A DNA stretch of 64,000 nucleotides from Actinocrispum wychmicini (lineage in GTDB: Bacteria > Actinomycetota > Actinomycetes > Mycobacteriales > Pseudonocardiaceae). Where the stretch lies: NCBI RefSeq assembly GCF_004345645.1, contig NZ_SLWS01000006.1, positions 434,001 through 498,000 of the forward strand, given 5' to 3'. Shown here one piece after another: positions 7,914 through 18,488 of the stretch. Position 1 is the first letter of the stretch. Every line of letters starts with the position of its first letter. A model generated the notes under the pieces. It was not told where the DNA came from. It was given only the letters and a program-made list of their open reading frames with translations, and made no database searches. The translations under genes were made by a program, and so were the position numbers.

Positions 7914-10285
7914 GGGGGCTCGGCGACGTGTTCCGGCCGGACCGGGATCCGGTTCAGCGCGAGGCCGGTGGCCGCTCGGATCGCCGCGACGATCGCAGGT
8001 GTCGCGGAGAGCGTCGCCGACTCACCGGCCCCGCGTAGGCCGTAAGGGGCGTGCGGGTCTGGGTTCTCCACGATGTCGATCACCATCGGCGGCATGTCCA
8101 GCAGGGTCGGGATCAGGTAGTCGGTGAAGGACGGGTTGCGGATCTTCCCGTCCGCCACCAGGATCTCCTCCATCACCGCCAGGCCGAGGCTCTGGGCCGT
8201 GGCGCCGTGGATCTGCCCTTCGACGCCCTGCGGGTTGATGGCCTTGCCGACATCCTGGGCGCACGCCAGCTCGACCACTTTCACCAGGCCCAGCTCGACG
8301 TCCACGTCCACGACCGCGCGGTGGGCGGAGAACGCGTACTGCACGTGCGCCTGGCCCTGGCCGGTCTCGGGATCCAGCGGGTACGTCGGCCGGTGCCGCC
8401 ATTCCACGGTGTGCTCGATCGGATCTCCGAGGTTCTCGACAAAGCCGCCGAGCTTCTGCATGATCAGCCGGCACGCGGCCTGCACAGCACCGCCGGTGAC
8501 GTAGGTCTGGCGGGACGCGGACGTGGAACCGCCGTCGCCGACCGCGGTGTCCATCGGCAGGACCGTCACGTTGTCCACGCCAAGTTCGGTCCGGGCGATC
8601 TGCTGCAACACCGTGACAAGGCCTTGGCCGACCTCGGCCGCGGCGGTGTGCACCAGGGCGACTGGTTCGCCGTTCAACCGCTCCAGCCGAACCCGCGCGG
8701 TCGAGTAGTCGTCGAATCCCGCGGAGAAACCCACGTTCTTGATGGCGACGCCGTACCCGACGCCACGAAACACACCCTCGCCGTGGGTTGTGTTCGAGAC
8801 ACCGCCGGGCATGTCGGTCAGGTCGTCCGACGGGGGCGCGGGCAACGGTTTCGACCGCACCAGTTCGAGCAGGTCGGCCACCGGCGCCGGCGCGTCGACC
8901 ACCTGGCCGGTGGGCATCACACTGCCCATGGTCATCGCGTTGCGCTGCCGAAAGTCCACCGGGTCCATGCCGAGAGCCGCGGCCACCTTGTCCATTTGGG
9001 ACTCGTACGCGAAAGCCGCCTGCACAGCACCGAAACCGCGCATCGCGCCACACGGCGGGTTGTTGGTGTAGACACCCCAACAATCCACGGCAACGTTCGG
9101 CACGTTGTACGGTCCGACACCCAACGTCGACGCGTTGATCACGACCGCGCCGGTGCTCGACGCATACGCGCCACCGTCCAGGTAGATCCGCGCCTTCACG
9201 GACACGAGCCGACCATCGCGAGTGGCGCGGTGCTCGTAGTACATCCGCGCCGGATGGCGGTGCACATGCCCGTAGAAGGACTCCTCCCGGTTGTAGACCA
9301 TCTTCACCGGCCTGCCCGTGCGCAACGCCAACATGCAGGCATGGATCTGCATGGACAGGTCCTCACGACCCCCGAACGCACCGCCCACACCGGACAACGT
9401 CAGCCGCACCCGGTCCACCGGCAGCCCCAACGCGACCGCGACCTGGCGTTGATCCACATGCAACCACTGGGTCGCGACATAGAGATCGATCGAGCCGTCC
9501 TCGGCCGGCACAGCCAACCCCGACTCCGGCCCAAGAAACGCCTGATCCTGCATGCCAACCTCGTAGAAACCGGACACCACGACGTCGGCCCGGGCAGCGT
9601 CGGCCCCGGCGGCGCCCGTGCCGACCTGGGCTGAGTCCGTGCCGGCTGCGCCGACCTGCACCGGGTCCGTGCCGGCTGGGGCGGCCTGGGCCGGGGCGGT
9701 GTTGGCGTCGGCGTCCTCGTGCTGTGGGCCGCGCCTGATCCGCACGTGCCGGACCACGTTCCCGCCGGGATGCAGTGGCTCGGCCTGGCCGTGGGCGGCT
9801 TTCTCGGTGTCCACGACCGGCGTCAACACGGTGTAGTCGACTTTGATCCGCTTGGCGGCCCGTCGGGCCGTCTCGGGGTGGTCCGCGGCGACCAGGGCGA
9901 GCGGTTCGCCCTGGTACCGCACGACTTCTGAGGCCAACACCGGCTGGTCGGGGTGTTCGAGGCCGTAGGCGTTCGTGCCTGGCACGTCCTCGTGGGTGAG
10001 GACGGCGTACACCCCGGGCACGGTTAGGGCGTCGCTGATGTCGATGGAGGTGATCCGGGCGTACGGGTGTGGGCTGCGTAAGGTCGCGCCCCACAGCATG
10101 TCCTCGTGCCACAGGTCTGACGAGTACGCGAACTCGCCCCGAACCTTCAACGCGCCGTCCGGGCGTTGCGCGCTGGTACCGATCCCGGCGCGCGTGCCGA
10201 CCGCCTCGCGCGTACCGACGCCTGTACTGGTGCCGATGGCCACGCTGGCGCCGACGCCCGCGCTGGCCGCTGGTTGGGGCGTCAT
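7904..10285 (-). CDS. Xanthine dehydrogenase, molybdopterin-binding (large) subunit
   Basis: A 793-residue molybdenum hydroxylase subunit that oxidises hypoxanthine/xanthine to urate at the Mo-pterin site. Recognisable segments are KVRGEFAYSSDLW near the N-terminus, QDQAFLGPESG, the SGVGGAFGGRED loop, PPCGAMRGFGAVQ, and AEVGQGLVTVLQQIA. Two low-complexity stretches are unusual: an N-terminal Gly-Thr-rich extension (about residues 8-38) and an insertion near residues 190-225 built from 10-residue AGTD..QVG repeats. It overlaps the FAD-subunit gene by 4 bp. No [2Fe-2S] subunit gene accompanies it. Confidence 0.9.
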   Translation of the reverse strand: MTPQPAASAGVGASVAIGTSTGVGTREAVGTRAGIGTSAQRPDGALKVRGEFAYSSDLWHEDMLWGATLRSPHPYARITSIDISDALTVPGVYAVLTHEDVPGTNAYGLEHPDQPVLASEVVRYQGEPLALVAADHPETARRAAKRIKVDYTVLTPVVDTEKAAHGQAEPLHPGGNVVRHVRIRRGPQHEDADANTAPAQAAPAGTDPVQVGAAGTDSAQVGTGAAGADAARADVVVSGFYEVGMQDQAFLGPESGLAVPAEDGSIDLYVATQWLHVDQRQVAVALGLPVDRVRLTLSGVGGAFGGREDLSMQIHACMLALRTGRPVKMVYNREESFYGHVHRHPARMYYEHRATRDGRLVSVKARIYLDGGAYASSTGAVVINASTLGVGPYNVPNVAVDCWGVYTNNPPCGAMRGFGAVQAAFAYESQMDKVAAALGMDPVDFRQRNAMTMGSVMPTGQVVDAPAPVADLLELVRSKPLPAPPSDDLTDMPGGVSNTTHGEGVFRGVGYGVAIKNVGFSAGFDDYSTARVRLERLNGEPVALVHTAAAEVGQGLVTVLQQIARTELGVDNVTVLPMDTAVGDGGSTSASRQTYVTGGAVQAACRLIMQKLGGFVENLGDPIEHTVEWRHRPTYPLDPETGQGQAHVQYAFSAHRAVVDVDVELGLVKVVELACAQDVGKAINPQGVEGQIHGATAQSLGLAVMEEILVADGKIRNPSFTDYLIPTLLDMPPMVIDIVENPDPHAPYGLRGAGESATLSATPAIVAAIRAATGLALNRIPVRPEHVAEPPAA
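9618..9677. repeat. Two 30-bp tandem units inside the large-subunit gene
   Basis: Units 9618-9647 and 9648-9677 share ...CCGACCTG... and end in TCCGTGCCGGCT; a degenerate third follows. They encode the AGTDSAQVGT / AGTDPVQVGA decapeptides in the insertion of the dehydrogenase and keep the frame. Confidence 0.8.
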
Positions 10286-11133
10286 CGGCTGTACTCCGTC
10301 CAGGCCCAGGCCAGCGTGCGTTGGGCCAGGACGGCCAGTGCGTGCTGTCGGTAGGCGGCGGTGCCTCGGACGTCGTCGATGGGAGAGGCAGCCGCCGCGA
10401 CGAGGTCACCGAATCGCCGCTGCACCGACTTTTCAAGCGAACGACGGGAATCCCAATCCAGTTCCCTAGCCGCGAATTCCTCGGCCAATTTTGCTCGACG
10501 GGGGGTGGGTGCGGCCGATCCGATGGCGGCGCCCACGCGGCGTTCGGCGGGGTGCAGCGCGAGGCTGACCGAGCAAACCGCTATCACCATTGCGTTTCGC
10601 GTCCCGACTTTGGAGAACTGCTGTGGACCGGTCGCCTTGGGCACGGTCACCGACACGATCAGCTCGTCGGCGGCGAGTGCGTTTCGCTTGACTCCAAGGT
10701 AGAACTCGTGTATCGGGATGGTTCGCGGCCCTCGAACCGACGCCACGTTGACCGCGGCGTCACAGGCCAGCAGCACTGGATGTGTGTCGCCGGCGGGGGA
10801 AGCGGCGCCGAGGTTGCCGCCGACTGTTCCCCGGTTGCGGATCTGCGGCGAGCCCACGGTCCGGGATGCCATGGCCAGTCCGGGCAGCATCGACCCCAGC
10901 TCGGCGATCACCCGGGTGTACGGCAGGCCCGCGCCGAACGTGACTGTGGTGTCGGACGTGGACCATTCCGTCAGCGCGGGGATCCGGGTGAGGTCGAGCA
11001 GGGCTTCGGGGCGGCTGTGGTCGAAGTTCAGCTCGACCATCACGTCCGTGCCGCCGGCGATCGGCACGGCGGCCGGGTTCGCCGCTTTCATGTCCAGTGC
11101 CTCGGCCAGGTCAGCCGGTCGCAGAAAGTCCAC
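10282..11133 (-). CDS. Xanthine dehydrogenase, FAD-binding (medium, M) subunit
   Basis: A 283-residue FAD-binding subunit of the xanthine dehydrogenase family; it passes electrons from the Fe-S centres to NAD. FAD-contact motifs are AGGTDVMVEL (about residues 26-35) and the RNRGTVGGNLGAASPAGDTHP region (about 98-118). The GTG at 11133 is chosen because GGAGG lies 6 nt upstream and the product then begins MDFLRPA as in relatives; an ATG 24 nt further upstream has no such site. The region coding for about residues 221-240 is the second copy of the 60-bp repeat seen at the end of the lipase gene. It is in an operon with aceB, the DUF6986 gene and the large subunit. Confidence 0.88.
   Translation of the reverse strand: MDFLRPADLAEALDMKAANPAAVPIAGGTDVMVELNFDHSRPEALLDLTRIPALTEWSTSDTTVTFGAGLPYTRVIAELGSMLPGLAMASRTVGSPQIRNRGTVGGNLGAASPAGDTHPVLLACDAAVNVASVRGPRTIPIHEFYLGVKRNALAADELIVSVTVPKATGPQQFSKVGTRNAMVIAVCSVSLALHPAERRVGAAIGSAAPTPRRAKLAEEFAARELDWDSRRSLEKSVQRRFGDLVAAAASPIDDVRGTAAYRQHALAVLAQRTLAWAWTEYSR
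10414..10473 (+). repeat. 60-bp direct repeat, copy 2 (inside FAD-subunit gene)
   Basis: 54 of 60 bases are identical to 7547-7606. In the FAD-subunit gene it is read on the minus strand and encodes the ELDWDSRRSLEK region, just before the well-conserved RFGDLVAAAASPIDD segment. Read on the plus strand it would encode the same APTFQANDG-type tail and stop as the lipase. Confidence 0.9.
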
Positions 11134-11160
11134 AGGCCACCTCCAAATCTTCAGCATGCC

Positions 11161-12341
11161 CTAACGCAGGTGATATGCGCGCAGGTCGTCCAAATGCAGT
11201 CCGGTCGCTTGGGTGACCTCTTCGGCGGTCGCCGCGCCACAGTCGACTGCTCGCAACAGTGACGCCGAAAGCGCTTGCGCGGTCGCCGGTTCGTCGAGAA
11301 TCCCGCCGTCGGCGCGCGCCGCGTAGGTGGCCAGTCGCCGCGCGTCACCCGCGAGGCTTTCCCGGTAGTACCCGTACACAGCGGCATATCGGGTGACCAG
11401 TTGGGCGGGATGCAAGTCCCACCCCTGAAAGAAACCGTGCTCCAACGACCGGCGCACCAGTCCGTAGTGGACCTGCCACGCCCTGAGCACGGCCGCGGTG
11501 TCCCCGACTGGCAGCACGTTGCTTGACCCGTCCGACAGGCGGACTCCTGTGCCGGCGGCGGACACCTGCATCACGTGTCGCGCGAAGTCGCAGGCGTGGT
11601 GAGCGAGGTGTTGCTGGCCGGCACCGAGACCGCAGGCAGCTGTGTAGTCGTACGTACCGAAATGCAGCCCGACCACGCGTGGTCCTCCGGCCGCGATGAG
11701 CCGCGGGATCGCGAGCATCCCGTCCGCGTCCACAATGGCCTGCGTGGTCTCGACCTGGATCTCGAAGGTCAACGGCCAGCCGGCCCGCTGCTCGACGACT
11801 TCCAGGAGGTCGGCGAACACCGAAACTTGCTCCGCCGAGGTGACCTTGGGGAACGTGATCACGAACCCGGGCGGCGGCTCGCCCAGCGCGCTCAGGAAGA
11901 TGTCCAGGGTCCGGATTCCGCGCCGGGTCAGTGCCGGGGTGTCGAAGGACTTGATCCGCAGGCCGGACGCGAACGGCGCGATCCCGTCGGCGTGCCAGCG
12001 CGTCAGGTGCCCGGCGGCGCGTTCGGCGTCCTCGTCCTCGGTGTCCGGGGCGCCGTAACCGTCCTCGAAGTCGATGCGGAGGTCCTCGACCGGCTCGGTC
12101 CGCAACTTCGCCCGGACTCGTTCGGCCAGGTCGGGCCCTAGATCGAAGCCGTGTTCGTCGAACGCCCGCAGGGCTTGCTCACCCCACTGGACCGGGGTCC
12201 GCGGGCCGACCTGGTTCGCGGGCACGTAACACGTGTGCACCGGCTGGCGGCCGCCGCGACCGCCCGGGTAGCGGGCCGCCCGCCGGCGGTCCACTTCGGA
12301 CAGTCGGGCGGTCAGCGTGGCGACCGTCGGCCCGTCGAGGA

Positions 12342-12345
<4 letters not shown>
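11161..12345 (-). CDS. DUF6986 family aldolase-like protein (HpcH/HpaI/citrate-lyase fold)
   Basis: A 394-residue protein related to the HpcH/HpaI aldolase and CitE superfamily, with segments RIDFEDGYG (about residues 92-100), FEIQVETTQAI (metal-site Glu) and GLHFGTYDYTAACG. The fold usually cleaves or forms C-C bonds of 2-oxo acids with a divalent metal. It sits between malate synthase and xanthine dehydrogenase, with a 4-bp overlap to aceB, suggesting a glyoxylate- or purine-derived substrate. The precise reaction is not established to my knowledge. Confidence 0.75.
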
Positions 12346-13874
<1,529 letters not shown>

Positions 13875-13948
13875 GAGTGGCTCCTCTCTTCTCGCTTTAC
13901 GGACTATAATTTTTGGATAGCGGAACTTCAATGTGGAAAGGGGCACAG
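13875..13948. promoter_or_regulatory. Divergent aceB/allR promoter with putative AllR operator
   Basis: The 27-nt block 13899-13925, read on the minus strand, starts TTCCGCTAT and keeps C, AAA, A and TCCG at the same spacing as the block between allB and uraD (18/27 identical). A perfect TATAAT lies at 13905-13910 in the allR direction, inside the block, so a bound repressor would cover the promoter. The region is strongly AT-rich against its surroundings. Operator function is inferred. Confidence 0.6.
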
Positions 13949-14704
13949 GTGGCCCAGTCGACGAGTGGCGGCGTGCAGTCCCTGCAGCGCGCGTTCGACC
14001 TGTTGGAAGGCCTGGCGGACGCGGGCGGCGAAGCGAGCCTCTCCGAGCTGGCCAGCTCGTCCGGCCTGCCGATGCCCACGATCCACCGGCTGATCCGCAC
14101 CCTGGTCAGCCTCGGTTACGTCCGCCAGCACACCAACCGCCGCTACGCGCTGGGCTCCCGGCTGATCCGGCTGGGCGAGAACGCCGGCCGCCAGTTCGGC
14201 ACCTGGACCCGGCCGCTCTTGGCCGAGCTGGTCGAAGAGGTCGGCGAGACGGCGAACCTGGCGGTGCTGGAGAACGACGAGGTGGTGTACGTCGCCCAGG
14301 TCCCGTCCCGGCACTCGATGCGCATGTTCACCGAGGTCGGCCGCAGGCTGCTGCCGCACGGCACGGGTGTGGGCAAAGCGATGCTCGCCACCCTGCCCGC
14401 CCAGGAGGTGCGGGAGTTACTGCGCCGGACCGGGATGCCCGCGTACACCCCGAACACCTATGGGGACCCGGAGAAACTGCTGCCGCACCTCGCGGAGATC
14501 GCGCGACGCGGGTACGCGCTGGACGAGAGCGAGCAGGAGATCGGCGTCCGGTGCATCGCGGTCCCGATCTTCGGCACGGCCACCCCGGCGGCGATCTCCG
14601 TGTCCGGCCCGGAAACCCGGCTGACCGACGAGGTGGTCGAGCGAGTGGCGCCAATCGTCCGTCGAGTGGCCGAGGCGGTCAGCGAGACCCTGCGGTCCGG
14701 GTAG
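13949..14704 (+). CDS. allR: IclR-family repressor, AllR-like (allantoin/glyoxylate regulon)
   Basis: A 251-residue regulator with an N-terminal winged HTH (GGVQSLQRAFDLLEGLAD, then SELASSSGLPMPTIHRLIRTL, roughly residues 8-52) and an IclR effector domain (YVAQVPSRHSMRMFTEVGRR, LPHGTGVGKAMLA, EQEIGVRCIAVPI). It closely resembles Streptomyces AllR, which represses allantoin-degradation and malate-synthase genes. The start is GTG at 13949 with a GGAAAGGGG ribosome site; in-frame upstream starts would begin inside the operator. The location, divergent from aceB and within the purine locus, supports the assignment. Confidence 0.85.
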   Translation: MAQSTSGGVQSLQRAFDLLEGLADAGGEASLSELASSSGLPMPTIHRLIRTLVSLGYVRQHTNRRYALGSRLIRLGENAGRQFGTWTRPLLAELVEEVGETANLAVLENDEVVYVAQVPSRHSMRMFTEVGRRLLPHGTGVGKAMLATLPAQEVRELLRRTGMPAYTPNTYGDPEKLLPHLAEIARRGYALDESEQEIGVRCIAVPIFGTATPAAISVSGPETRLTDEVVERVAPIVRRVAEAVSETLRSG

Positions 14705-14722
14705 CGCTCACGTCAAGAAAAG

Positions 14723-15052
14723 CTATTCAATGACCGACGGCGGAACAATTTGGTCGTCCTCGAACACATTGCTTTCTCCGGCCGAGGGACTCGCCTTGTT
14801 CGCGCGACCGGCCGAGCCGCCGAGTATCGCGGGCGCGGTCGTCTGGTCGTCGAGAAAAACGTCCTGGTCGCCGACCAGGAAAGCAGCCGACTGGTGCACA
14901 TAGTCCGCCATGTACATGTTGTGCAACGTCGCCATGGCCTTGAGGCACATGGAAATCTCGTCGCCACCTGACATCCCGGAGGCATGCGCGGCCCAGGTGC
15001 CCAAATCGTGCGAGGTGCCGGCCAGCTCCGCGTAATGGGGATCCACGGACAT
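14723..15052 (-). CDS. Hypothetical protein, 109 residues
   Basis: No family recognised. The frame has GC-rich third positions through most of its length and an ATG start. The N-terminal two thirds (HYAELAGTSHDLGTWAAHASG ... LKAMATLHNMYMADYVHQSA region) look helical and resemble in style the small helical proteins of type VII secretion, but no WxG motif is present. The last 35 residues are polar and acidic. It ends 18 nt from the end of allR, convergent. The overlapping minus-strand frame at 14713-15147 codes a Cys/Arg/Pro-rich product over the same segment and is less likely. Confidence 0.6.
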   Translation of the reverse strand: MSVDPHYAELAGTSHDLGTWAAHASGMSGGDEISMCLKAMATLHNMYMADYVHQSAAFLVGDQDVFLDDQTTAPAILGGSAGRANKASPSAGESNVFEDDQIVPPSVIE

Positions 15053-15249
15053 TCACATCCTTCGACAGGCTCGAACCCGAGGTCCATGTATGCCTCGATC
15101 AACGGGCCCGCAAAGAGCATTGTTCCCGCCCGGCACATGCCGGCCACCGATCACCCGAACGGACCAACCACAGATAGGTATCCCTTGCTAAAGATTCGTC
15201 GGTGTACGTACATTTCGGTAGCGTCGAAAACGATCAAGGAGGCGCATTG

Positions 15250-15945
15250 ATGGACGCTGTTTCCACTGTGGTGACCGGAAGCCTGGTGCTGGCCGAGGCA
15301 GGGCACAACGACATGGTGTGGGGCCACCTCGCGGTCCGTGACCCGGACGGGCGCGGCGTGTGGATGAAGGCTCCCGGGTGGGGCCTGGACGAGGTCGAGC
15401 CGGACCGGGTGGTCCTGGTGCACTGGGACGGCACGTCGCCGCACGGCAAGGTCCACATCGAGTACCCGATCCACACCGAGATCATGAAAGCCCGCCCGGA
15501 GGTGACGGTCACCATCCACACCCACGCGTCCTCTGTGAACGCCTTCAGCGCGCTCGGAGTCCCTTTGCGCCCGCTGAGTCACGACGCGACGGTCTTCGCC
15601 GAACACGGCCTCCCGCGCTACACAGCTACCGCCAACCTCGTACGCACAGCGGAACTCGGCCGCGCGTTAGCCGACGACCTGGGCCAAGCGCGCGCCTGCC
15701 TGATGCCGCAACACGGTCTGGTGGCCGTCGGCACGGATGTGGCGCACGCGGTGATGACCACGATCCTTCTCAGCCGCGCGTGCGAGATCCAGCTGACCGC
15801 CCAAGCCGCCGGCGAGCTCCAGCACTGGACCGACGACGAGGAAGCCGTGGAGAAAGGCCGATTCGTCTGGGCGGACAGCCAACTCCAGGCCGGCTGGCGT
15901 TACTGGACCCGCCGGATTCCCGGAACCGCCGCTGTCACTGGTTGA
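15250..15945 (+). CDS. Class II aldolase/adducin-fold protein
   Basis: A 231-residue protein of the class II aldolase / fuculose-1-phosphate aldolase fold. The metal-binding histidines are visible in TIHTHASSVNAFSA, and a third His is in MPQHGLVAVG. Members use a divalent metal to cleave or decarboxylate sugar-like phosphates; the substrate here is unknown. The ATG at 15250 is preceded by AAGGAGG with 8 nt spacing. It overlaps the end of ftsY on the other strand by 11 bp. Confidence 0.82.
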   Translation: MDAVSTVVTGSLVLAEAGHNDMVWGHLAVRDPDGRGVWMKAPGWGLDEVEPDRVVLVHWDGTSPHGKVHIEYPIHTEIMKARPEVTVTIHTHASSVNAFSALGVPLRPLSHDATVFAEHGLPRYTATANLVRTAELGRALADDLGQARACLMPQHGLVAVGTDVAHAVMTTILLSRACEIQLTAQAAGELQHWTDDEEAVEKGRFVWADSQLQAGWRYWTRRIPGTAAVTG

Positions 15946-17218
15946 CGCCGAGGAGCGCGTCGACGAAGGCGCCGGGTTCGAAGGGGGCGAGGTCGTCGGC
16001 GCCTTCGCCGAGGCCGACCAGTTTCACCGGCACGCCGAGCTCACGCTGCACCTGGAACACGATGCCGCCCTTGGCCGTGCCGTCCAGTTTGGTCAGCACG
16101 ACGCCGGTGACGTCGACGACGTCGCTGAACACGCGGGCCTGGGTGAGGCCGTTCTGTCCGGTGGTGGCGTCCAGGACCAGGAGGACCTCGTCGACCTTGG
16201 TCTGCTTCTCCACCACTCGTTTCACCTTGCCGAGTTCGTCCATCAGGCCGGCCTTGGTGTGCAGACGACCGGCCGTGTCCACCAGGACCGCGTCGACTTT
16301 GGCTTCGATGCCACGCTTCACTGCGTCGAAGGCGACGGCCGCCGGGTCGGCGCCTTCCTTGCCGCGGACGACTTCGGCGCCGACTCGGCCGGCCCAGGTG
16401 GCGAGTTGTTCGGCGGCCGCCGCACGGAAGGTGTCGGCCGCGCCCAGCAGGACGGTTCGGCCGTCGGCGACGAGCACTCGGGCGAGTTTGCCTGTGGTGG
16501 TGGTCTTGCCGGTCCCGTTCACGCCGGCGATCAGCACGACGGCCGGCACCCTGGCGTCGCCTTCGCCGTGCGGGAGGGCGCGGACCGCGCGGTCCATCGA
16601 CGGGTGAAGCGCGTCGACCAACACCGCGCGCAGCACCGCGCGCGCGTCGTCCGCGCTTCGCACACCGCGGGACGAGATCTGGTCACGCAGCTTCTCGATG
16701 ATCTCCAACGTGGTGGCGGTCCCGAGGTCCGCCATGAGCAGGGTGTCCTCCACCTCGGTCCAGGAGTCCTCGTCCAGGTCGCCGCCGCCCAGCAGGCCCA
16801 GCAGGCTCTGGCCGAACGCCGACCGGGACCGCGCCAACCGGCCACGCAACCGCTCCAGACGCCCCGAGGTCGGGTCGATCGGCTCGGGCTCCGGCTCGGG
16901 CTGAATCGACTCCGGGAGCGGAATGTCGACGATGTCCCGCTTCTCCGAGTCGCGGGGCACCGCCGCGTCGTCGCCGACGCCGGGCTGGCCGTCGACCTCG
17001 GTACGTTCCCCCGCCGGATGCTCAGGGGCCCCGCCCGGGGCCAGGCTGATGCCGCCACCCGCCTGGTAGCCGCCGCCCTTGGGCAGCTCCTCGCCCGTCT
17101 TCGAGTCGGTGAGGCGCACGCGACGGCGGCGCGCCAGCACGACGCCGGTGGTCAGCGCGACGGCCAACACGACCAGAACGGCCACGAGGATCACGATCAG
17201 AGTGGTGGACACCGCCAC
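15935..17218 (-). CDS. ftsY: Signal recognition particle receptor FtsY
   Basis: A 427-residue SRP receptor GTPase that docks SRP-ribosome complexes at the membrane. An N-terminal transmembrane helix (about residues 5-28) is followed by an acidic, Gly/Pro-rich linker with EPEPEPEP, then the N domain and the G domain with GVNGTGKTTTTGKL (P-loop, about 228-241), AADTFRAAAAEQL, DTAGR and TKLDGTAKGG. Membrane anchoring through an N-terminal helix is usual for actinobacterial FtsY. It belongs to the minus-strand core together with smc. Confidence 0.96.
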   Translation of the reverse strand: MAVSTTLIVILVAVLVVLAVALTTGVVLARRRRVRLTDSKTGEELPKGGGYQAGGGISLAPGGAPEHPAGERTEVDGQPGVGDDAAVPRDSEKRDIVDIPLPESIQPEPEPEPIDPTSGRLERLRGRLARSRSAFGQSLLGLLGGGDLDEDSWTEVEDTLLMADLGTATTLEIIEKLRDQISSRGVRSADDARAVLRAVLVDALHPSMDRAVRALPHGEGDARVPAVVLIAGVNGTGKTTTTGKLARVLVADGRTVLLGAADTFRAAAAEQLATWAGRVGAEVVRGKEGADPAAVAFDAVKRGIEAKVDAVLVDTAGRLHTKAGLMDELGKVKRVVEKQTKVDEVLLVLDATTGQNGLTQARVFSDVVDVTGVVLTKLDGTAKGGIVFQVQRELGVPVKLVGLGEGADDLAPFEPGAFVDALLGVNQ

Positions 17219-17327
17219 ATCCTCCCACCCGCGGAACGGACAAGCTTCAACCGTATTCGAATCGGTTAGGTCAAGAATTCACCTCAGGTGTTGCGTAACG
17301 CCGCTGTGTGGAATAGACCACACCTTT

Positions 17328-18488
17328 ATGAGTTCGACTCGGGTCATTGGCCTCATTTCGGGCACGTCGGTGGACGCCATCGACGTGGCCGTCGCCGACC
17401 TGTGGCTCGACCGTGACACAGTCCACCTGGTCCCCTTGGGACACACCGAGGTCGCTTACCCCACGGACGTCCGGCAGGAAGTCCTCGCCGCGCTCCCGCC
17501 ACGGCCGGCCACGGCCGAGCAGATGTGCAAGCTCGACACCTGGATCGGCCAGGCGTTCGCGACCGCCGCCGGCACTGCGCTCACCGAGATCGCCCCGGAC
17601 GCGGACCTGGTCGCGTCTCTCGGCCAGACCGTCTACCACTGGGTGGACGGCACGACCTGCTTGGGCACGCTGCAACTGGGACAGCCGGCGTGGATCGCGG
17701 AACGGACCGGCCTACCCGTGGTCTCCGACCTGCGCGCCCGGGACGTCGCCGCGGGCGGCCACGGCGCTCCCCTCGCCGGCCTGTTCGACCAGCTCTGGCT
17801 GGGCGACGGCATCGCGCTCAACATCGGTGGGATCGCGAACATCACCTCGGTCGTCGACAGCCAGGCGTACGACACCGGCCCCGGCAACGCCTTGCTGGAC
17901 CTCGCCGCGGACATGGTCACGGGCAAGCCGTACGACGAGGACGGCGCGTTGGCGAAGGCCGGGACCGTCCGCCAGGACCTGCTCGACGTGCTGCTGGCCG
18001 ACCCGTACTACGCCCAGCTCCCGCCGAAGTCCACCGGCAAGGAGCACTTCAACGCCGAATACCTGGGCGAGGCCCTCGGCCGGGTGCCCCCCGTGGACGG
18101 TCCGGACCTGTTGGCGACCCTGGTCGAACTGACCGCGTGCACCATCGCGAACGCGTGCGTGCGGCACGATGCGGCGCGGGTCGTCGCGTCCGGCGGCGGG
18201 GTCCGCAACCCGGCGCTGATGGCCGCGCTCGCCACCCGGCTCGACGTCGACCTGGTCACCAGTGACAGCCTCGGCATCCCCAGTGACGCCAAGGAGGCGT
18301 ACCTGACCGCGCTGCTCGGTTTCCTGACGTGGCACGGGATTCCGGCCGACCCGCCGACCGGCGCCCGCGGGCCCCGCCTGCTCGGCAGCATCACGCCCGG
18401 GCATGGTCCGCTGCGGCTGCCCGAACCGGCGACGACGAACGTGACCAAGATGGAAGTGGCAACTGGAGGGGCCCGTGCGGACACTTGA
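17328..18488 (+). CDS. anmK: Anhydro-N-acetylmuramic acid kinase
   Basis: A 386-residue kinase that opens and phosphorylates 1,6-anhydro-MurNAc to MurNAc-6-phosphate, a step of peptidoglycan recycling. Motifs are GLISGTSVDAIDVAVADL at the N-terminus, GGHGAPL, LNIGGIANIT and DTGPGN, and VVASGGGVRNPALM near the C-terminus. The ATG at 17328 is the start that fits the family; the longer frame upstream runs into the ftsY promoter. Its stop overlaps the start of a sodium:solute symporter by 14 bp, suggesting that the transporter supplies its substrate. Confidence 0.93.
   Translation: MSSTRVIGLISGTSVDAIDVAVADLWLDRDTVHLVPLGHTEVAYPTDVRQEVLAALPPRPATAEQMCKLDTWIGQAFATAAGTALTEIAPDADLVASLGQTVYHWVDGTTCLGTLQLGQPAWIAERTGLPVVSDLRARDVAAGGHGAPLAGLFDQLWLGDGIALNIGGIANITSVVDSQAYDTGPGNALLDLAADMVTGKPYDEDGALAKAGTVRQDLLDVLLADPYYAQLPPKSTGKEHFNAEYLGEALGRVPPVDGPDLLATLVELTACTIANACVRHDAARVVASGGGVRNPALMAALATRLDVDLVTSDSLGIPSDAKEAYLTALLGFLTWHGIPADPPTGARGPRLLGSITPGHGPLRLPEPATTNVTKMEVATGGARADT

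Noticed and set aside
14713..15147. 144-codon minus-strand frame between allR and the class II aldolase gene
   Set aside because: Its first 45 residues look plausible, but the rest overlaps the better-supported 109-residue frame and becomes Arg/Thr/Cys-rich. A frameshifted upstream gene cannot be excluded.
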